From the NCBI GenBank assembly GCA_036639635.1, contig JAVWIF010000036.1:1-18447 (forward strand): a stretch of 18,447 nucleotides of DNA, in the 5' to 3' direction. Shown one piece after another: positions 14,834-18,447 of the stretch. The notes under the pieces are model-generated. The model saw only the letters and a program-made list of their open reading frames with translations. It did no database searches and was not told the DNA's origin. Within the stretch, counting starts at the first letter, position 1. Each line of letters starts with the position of its first letter. Source of the DNA: JAVWIF01 sp036639635. Its GTDB lineage: Bacteria; Bacillota_I; Bacilli_A; Erysipelotrichales; Erysipelotrichaceae. Position numbers and translations under genes: made by a program.

Positions 14834-15832
14834 ATGGAAAAAGTTAAAAATAAGAAAATTTTAGATGTTAAAAATTTACGAGTATACTTCTATACTGGAA
14901 AAGGTGTTTCTAAAGCAGTAGATGGAAATGATTTCCGTATGTATGAGAATGAAACTTTAGCTATTGTTGGAGAATCTGGTTGTGGAAAAAGTGTTACCGC
15001 TATGAGTATTCTAGGTTTGGTTGATGAACCTGGAAAAATTGTAGAGGGTAGTGAAATTATGTACGATGATAAGAATTTAGCAACCTTAGAGGATGCCCAA
15101 ATTCGTCAGATTCGTGGAAATGATATTTCAATGATTTTCCAAGAACCAATGACTTCTTTGAATCCAGTATTTACAGTAGGTTTTCAAATTACTGAAAATA
15201 TTTTATTACATGAGGAAGTTACGAAAGAAGAAGCCAACGCACGTGCTGTTAATTTATTAGATATGGTCGGTATTTCTAGACCTGAAAAAGTTGTGGATAA
15301 TTATCCTCATCAATTATCAGGAGGAATGCGTCAACGTGTCATGATTGCTATGGCACTTGCTTGTAGTCCAAAATTATTAATTGCGGATGAACCAACAACG
15401 GCACTAGATGTAACGATTCAGGCACAAATTTTGAAATTAATGAATGATTTAAAAGAAAAAACAGGAACTTCAATTATGTTAATTACTCATGATTTAGGAG
15501 TAGTTGCGCAAATGGCAGACCATGTAAATGTTATGTATGCTGGAAAAGTTGTGGAATCAGCATCAGTATTTGAAATCTTTAAGAATCCAAAACATCCTTA
15601 TACCAAAGGATTGATGGCAAGTATGCCTTCTCTTAATAGCGGAGCAGAAAAATTGAGTACAATAGAAGGAAATGTACCAAACCCAATTGATTTACCAAAG
15701 GGTTGTTACTTTGCTGATCGTTGTCCTAATGCAATGCCTAAATGTTTAGAGTCACAACCAGTTGATGCAAAAGTTGGATCAAGACATCACGTTAGTTGTT
15801 TCTTATATGAAGAGAATCAGGAGGTAAAATAA
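14834..15832 (+). CDS. oppD: Oligopeptide ABC transporter ATP-binding protein OppD
   Basis: One of two ATPases that power peptide import at the inner face of the membrane. In this 332-residue protein Walker A is GESGCGKS (46-53), the Q-loop is FQEP (102-105), the signature is LSGGM (161-165), Walker B is LLIADEP (181-187) and the switch His is 219. The C-terminal oligopeptide domain has Cys291, Cys297, Cys304 and Cys322, a four-cysteine pattern that in related proteins can hold an iron-sulfur cluster. ATG 14834 is chosen because TAGGAG (14821-14826) lies seven bases upstream; the longer frame from 14777 would overlap oppC by 47 bases. Its stop overlaps the oppF start as TAATG. Confidence 0.93.
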   Translation: MEKVKNKKILDVKNLRVYFYTGKGVSKAVDGNDFRMYENETLAIVGESGCGKSVTAMSILGLVDEPGKIVEGSEIMYDDKNLATLEDAQIRQIRGNDISMIFQEPMTSLNPVFTVGFQITENILLHEEVTKEEANARAVNLLDMVGISRPEKVVDNYPHQLSGGMRQRVMIAMALACSPKLLIADEPTTALDVTIQAQILKLMNDLKEKTGTSIMLITHDLGVVAQMADHVNVMYAGKVVESASVFEIFKNPKHPYTKGLMASMPSLNSGAEKLSTIEGNVPNPIDLPKGCYFADRCPNAMPKCLESQPVDAKVGSRHHVSCFLYEENQEVK

Positions 15833-16821
15833 TGGACGATAAAAAAGTTATCTTAGAGGTTAAAGACCTTAAAAAATACTTCCCTCTTGGTAAAGGTAAA
15901 TTTAATAAAAACAAAAAATATATCAAAGCGGTTGATGGTGTTACTTTCACGCTATATGAGGGAGAAACATTAGGTCTAGTTGGAGAATCTGGGTGTGGTA
16001 AATCAACACTTGGACGTGCTATTTTAAGATTACATGAACCAACAGAGGGTGAAGTAATCTTTAATGGTGAAGATGTTTTAGCAAAAAACCGTAAACAAAT
16101 GCGTAAACTACGTGAAGAAATGCAAATTATATTTCAGGATCCTTATAGTTCTTTGAATCCAAGAATGAATGTGTACAATATTTTAAGTGAACCTTTAGTA
16201 GCTCATGGTTATTATAAAAAAGGTGATGAATTAAAGAAACATATTTTAGATTTAATGGAAACTTGTGGACTTCCTCCTTATTACTGTTATCGTTATCCTC
16301 ACCAGTTTTCAGGTGGACAACGTCAACGTATAGGAATTGCACGTTCTTTAGCACTTGAACCTTCTTTTATTGTTTGTGATGAACCAGTATCTGCACTAGA
16401 TGTTAGTATTCAATCACAGATTATTAACTTGATGGTTGATTTACAAAAAGAAAAGAAAATTAGTTATATCTTTATCTCTCATGATTTAAGTGTTGTAAAA
16501 CATATTAGTAATCGTGTCGGTGTTATGTACTTAGGTTCTTTAGTAGAACTAGCAGATAAAGAAGAAATCTTTAACAATCCTCAACATCCATATACTAGAG
16601 CTTTAATGGCAGCCATTCCAAAGCCAGATCCAACACAACGTTCTACGATGGAAGCAATACAAGGAGAAATTCCTAGTAATGTAAATGTACCAAGTGGATG
16701 TAAATTCCATCCACGTTGTCCATATGCAAAGGATATCTGTAAAGAAAAAGAACCAGTAAGTAAAGAATTAAAACCAGGTCATGTTGTGCTTTGCCATTTC
16801 GGCGGTGAGTTTAGTGATTAA
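15832..16821 (+). CDS. oppF: Oligopeptide ABC transporter ATP-binding protein OppF
   Basis: The second ATPase of the importer, 329 residues. A short basic insert after strand 1 (GKGKFNKNKKYIKAVDG, 20-36) is typical of OppF. Walker A is GESGCGKST (51-59), Q-loop FQDPYSSLNPR (101-111), signature FSGGQ (159-163), Walker B FIVCDEP (179-185) and switch His217. The C-terminal domain carries Cys290, Cys296, Cys303 and Cys321, matching the OppD spacing. SD AGGAGGT lies before the ATG, which shares one base with the oppD stop. A small membrane-protein gene starts inside its last codons. Confidence 0.93.
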   Translation: MDDKKVILEVKDLKKYFPLGKGKFNKNKKYIKAVDGVTFTLYEGETLGLVGESGCGKSTLGRAILRLHEPTEGEVIFNGEDVLAKNRKQMRKLREEMQIIFQDPYSSLNPRMNVYNILSEPLVAHGYYKKGDELKKHILDLMETCGLPPYYCYRYPHQFSGGQRQRIGIARSLALEPSFIVCDEPVSALDVSIQSQIINLMVDLQKEKKISYIFISHDLSVVKHISNRVGVMYLGSLVELADKEEIFNNPQHPYTRALMAAIPKPDPTQRSTMEAIQGEIPSNVNVPSGCKFHPRCPYAKDICKEKEPVSKELKPGHVVLCHFGGEFSD

Positions 16822-17005
16822 TAAACCTAAGTTTAAAGATTTATTAAAAAAGAAAGAAGTACAACAAGGAAAGCAAGCAGAGTTAGAAAAAGGAGACTTT
16901 TTAGCCCTTTTAATTGCAGGTTTCTCGGTATTTTTACCAATCATCTTATTGTTTTGTGGAGGAGTGGCTATATTTATATGGTTATTTCTAGCATTCTTTA
17001 AGTAA
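16814..17005 (+). CDS. Small membrane protein at the end of the opp operon
   Basis: I do not recognise this 63-residue protein. It has a basic, helical N-terminal half (INKPKFKDLLKKKEVQQGKQAELEKGD) and a hydrophobic C-terminal half (about 29-61, FLALLIAGFSVFLPIILLFCGGVAIFIWLFLAFF) long enough for a tight two-helix hairpin or one long helix. The likely start is GTG 16814, four bases after GGTGAG (16804-16809), overlapping the oppF stop by eight bases; an ATG at 16781 deeper in oppF lacks an SD. The overlap and the terminator after it place it as the last gene of the opp operon. A role in holding or tuning the transporter is a guess. Other starts are possible. Confidence 0.65.
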   Translation: MINKPKFKDLLKKKEVQQGKQAELEKGDFLALLIAGFSVFLPIILLFCGGVAIFIWLFLAFFK

Positions 17006-17014
17006 ATATGTAAC

Positions 17015-17046
17015 AAAAGACAAATTTAGGAATGAATTTGTCTTTT
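17015..17046 (+). terminator. Terminator of the opp operon
   Basis: AAAAGACAAATT (17015-17026) pairs perfectly with AATTTGTCTTTT (17035-17046) around an eight-base loop, followed by ATTT. It lies 10 bases after the stop of the small membrane gene. Confidence 0.85.
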
Positions 17047-17099
17047 ATTTAGGATTTTTGTTCTTTTTTTCGTATATATACAATAAAGAGGGTACGTAT

Positions 17100-17414
17100 A
17101 TGAAAAAAATGAAAACAGCAGAAGAGATTGCATTACTAGAATACTTAGGAGAAATCTATCGTAGAAACACGAATCAAAGAAGAAAGCAGGACTTAGAAAT
17201 TAATGAAAATGAATCAGCGTATCAGGCACATGATGTATGTAAACTTATTGATGAAACACTACGACTTATATCTTATAGTGAAGCAGAAATCATTAGAAAT
17301 GATTTCTTATGGAAAGAAAATAAAAACTGGTGGTTCTATAAATATGATAAAAGCACCTATGAATGTGCAAAAAACATGGCTATAAGGGCATTCTTTCGTT
17401 GCTTATACACTTAA
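17100..17414 (+). CDS. Small putative helix-turn-helix protein
   Basis: A 104-residue soluble protein. Residues 5-33 are a charged helix, and 42-68 (QAHDVCKLIDETLRLISYSEAEIIRND) form a second helical block. Residues 70-101 (WKENKNWWFYKYDKSTYECA, then KNMAIRAFFRC) look like a helix-turn-helix of the sigma-70 region 4 or ArpU type, with KSTYECAKNMAIRAF as the possible recognition helix. It reminds me of the MG284/MPN403-type small proteins of mollicutes and relatives, from memory only. ATG 17100 follows AGAGGG (17087-17092); the longer frame from 17058 has no SD. A TACAAT -10-like box (17079-17084) could be its promoter but has no good -35. It lies 83 bases before ptsI. Confidence 0.6.
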   Translation: MKKMKTAEEIALLEYLGEIYRRNTNQRRKQDLEINENESAYQAHDVCKLIDETLRLISYSEAEIIRNDFLWKENKNWWFYKYDKSTYECAKNMAIRAFFRCLYT

Positions 17415-17431
17415 ATAATGTTATTATTTAA
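17411..17431. repeat. AT-only inverted repeat before ptsI
   Basis: TTAAATAAT (17411-17419) and ATTATTTAA (17423-17431) form a perfect 9-bp inverted repeat around GTT, overlapping the preceding stop codon. With no G-C pairs and no T tract it is a weak hairpin, and it may be chance in AT-rich DNA. Confidence 0.35.
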
Positions 17432-17497
17432 TATGTAGGTAGGTTATGATTGCTACCAAAAACAACTTTTGAATGTCATTATGAGGAGGACATGTTT

Positions 17498-18447
17498 ATG
17501 TTAAAAGGTATTGCGGCATCATCTGGGATTGCTATCGCAAAAGTTTACAAATTAGAGTCACCGGTTGTAGAAATTGTTAAGAAAAGTGCTACGGTTGATG
17601 AAGAACTAAAGAAATTTAGTGATGCTTTAGAAAAAACAAAAGCAGATATTGAAATCATTAAAGGAAAAGCTGCGAAACGTTTATCTGAAGAAGAATTAGC
17701 TGTATTTGATGCACATTTAATGATGGCATCAGATCCTGAGTTTTCTGGACAAATTATTGCTATGATTGAAAATGATAAAGTGAATGCAGAATATGCAACA
17801 CAAACTGTATCTGAACAAACAGTTCAAATGTTTGAATCTATGGACAATGATTACTTCCGTGAAAGAGCAGCGGATATTAAAGATGTTACATATCGTTTGA
17901 AATGTAATTTATTAGGATTGTCTATTCCTGACTTATCGTTAATTGAAGAAGATTCTATTGTTGTTGCTCATGACTTAACACCATCTGATACAGCACAATT
18001 AAATGAATTTGCTAAAGGATTTGCGACAGCTATTGGAGGAAGAACTTCTCACTCTGCGATTATGGCTAGAAGTTTAGAAATTCCTGCAGTTGTAGGTACA
18101 CAAGGTGTTCTAGATGCTGTTAAAAATGGAGACATGTTAGTATTAGATGCAATTGAAGGAGAAGTATTTGTAAATCCTGATGCGCAAACAATTAAAAAGT
18201 ACGAAGCAAAAGCACTTGCTTTTGCACAAGAAAAAGAAGCTTTACAAGTATTAAAAAGCGCGAAATCAATTACAACAGATGGTCACCAAGTAGAATTAGC
18301 TGGTAATATTGGTGGTGTAAAAGATGTTGCTGGAGTATTAAATAATGGTGGTGAAGGTGTCGGATTATTCCGTACTGAATTCTTATATATGAATGCTGAT
18401 CACTTCCCAACAGAAGATGAACAATTTGCTGCATATAAAGAAGTATT
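17498..18447 (+). CDS. ptsI: PTS enzyme I (phosphoenolpyruvate-protein phosphotransferase), 5' part
   Basis: Enzyme I takes phosphate from phosphoenolpyruvate onto a histidine and passes it to HPr to drive sugar uptake. The frame is open to the end of the window, so only about 316 of an expected 570 or so residues are present. It starts MLKGIAASSGIAIAKVY, the family N-terminus. The helical HPr-binding region spans about 30-140. The phosphohistidine motif GGRTSHSAIMAR (180-191) has active His185. The start of the PEP-binding barrel is seen (TDGHQVELAGNIGG, then GGEGVGLFRTEFLYM). ATG 17498 has AGGAGGA (17484-17490) seven bases upstream, better than ATG 17492. No ptsH lies upstream and no strong promoter is visible in the 83-base gap, so it may be read with the small gene before it. 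Confidence 0.96.
   Translation, partial: MLKGIAASSGIAIAKVYKLESPVVEIVKKSATVDEELKKFSDALEKTKADIEIIKGKAAKRLSEEELAVFDAHLMMASDPEFSGQIIAMIENDKVNAEYATQTVSEQTVQMFESMDNDYFRERAADIKDVTYRLKCNLLGLSIPDLSLIEEDSIVVAHDLTPSDTAQLNEFAKGFATAIGGRTSHSAIMARSLEIPAVVGTQGVLDAVKNGDMLVLDAIEGEVFVNPDAQTIKKYEAKALAFAQEKEALQVLKSAKSITTDGHQVELAGNIGGVKDVAGVLNNGGEGVGLFRTEFLYMNADHFPTEDEQFAAYKEV

Noticed and set aside
16127..16354. 75-codon - strand frame within oppF
   Set aside because: Shadow of the ATPase gene with no initiation signal and no recognisable features.
17422..17450. Possible ptsI promoter with -10 TATGAT (17445-17450)
   Set aside because: No acceptable -35 at the right distance; too weak to list as a feature.
1..18447. 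Search for CRISPR arrays, insertion sequences, tRNA/rRNA genes and phage modules
   Set aside because: No regularly spaced repeats, transposase-like frames, tRNA arms with CCA or integrase-like proteins were seen.

Overview
The window is AT-rich DNA with bacterial gene density, strong Shine-Dalgarno (SD) sites and Rho-independent terminators. A T-box leader, Rex, ABC-F, LicD, a PPi-type phosphofructokinase and a SpoVAF/GerA-type protein point to a low-GC Firmicute from a spore-forming lineage. My best guess is an Erysipelotrichia-like gut or oral anaerobe; this rests on gene content and protein style, not on a database match. I see no insertion sequence, phage module, CRISPR array, tRNA or rRNA. 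Apart from one divergent regulator, every gene is on the + strand.

Left part (1-2943): the redox repressor rex with its own promoter; a T-box riboswitch with a clear terminator; asnS; a GNAT acetyltransferase. A near-symmetric hairpin at 2934-2957 closes this block and also serves the converging gene.

Middle-left (2949-7477): an XRE-type regulator on the - strand faces away from a + strand unit of licD, a membrane-anchored amidase-like protein that has lost two of its three expected zinc ligands, and an ABC-F ATPase. The 220-bp divergent interval carries three short inverted repeats at helical spacing, a good candidate operator array.

Middle (7501-10663): a stand-alone spoVAF-like gene with a candidate forespore (sigma-G-type) promoter, a small four-helix membrane protein, and a PPi-dependent phosphofructokinase with its own promoter and terminator.

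Right part (10664-17046): an oligopeptide ABC transporter operon, oppA-hairpin-oppB-oppC-oppD-oppF, ending in a 63-residue membrane protein whose start overlaps the oppF stop. OppA carries a Lys/Ala/Glu-rich helical insertion. Its upstream region has three CATG-centred palindromic boxes and a good sigma-A promoter.

Right edge (17047-18447): a small putative helix-turn-helix protein and the 5' two thirds or less of ptsI (PTS enzyme I), which runs off the window. ptsH is not upstream of ptsI.

The least ordinary items are the degenerate amidase beside LicD, the orphan SpoVAF plus small membrane protein, the OppA insertion with the upstream palindromes, and the operon-terminal small membrane protein. 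None amounts to proof of a new system.
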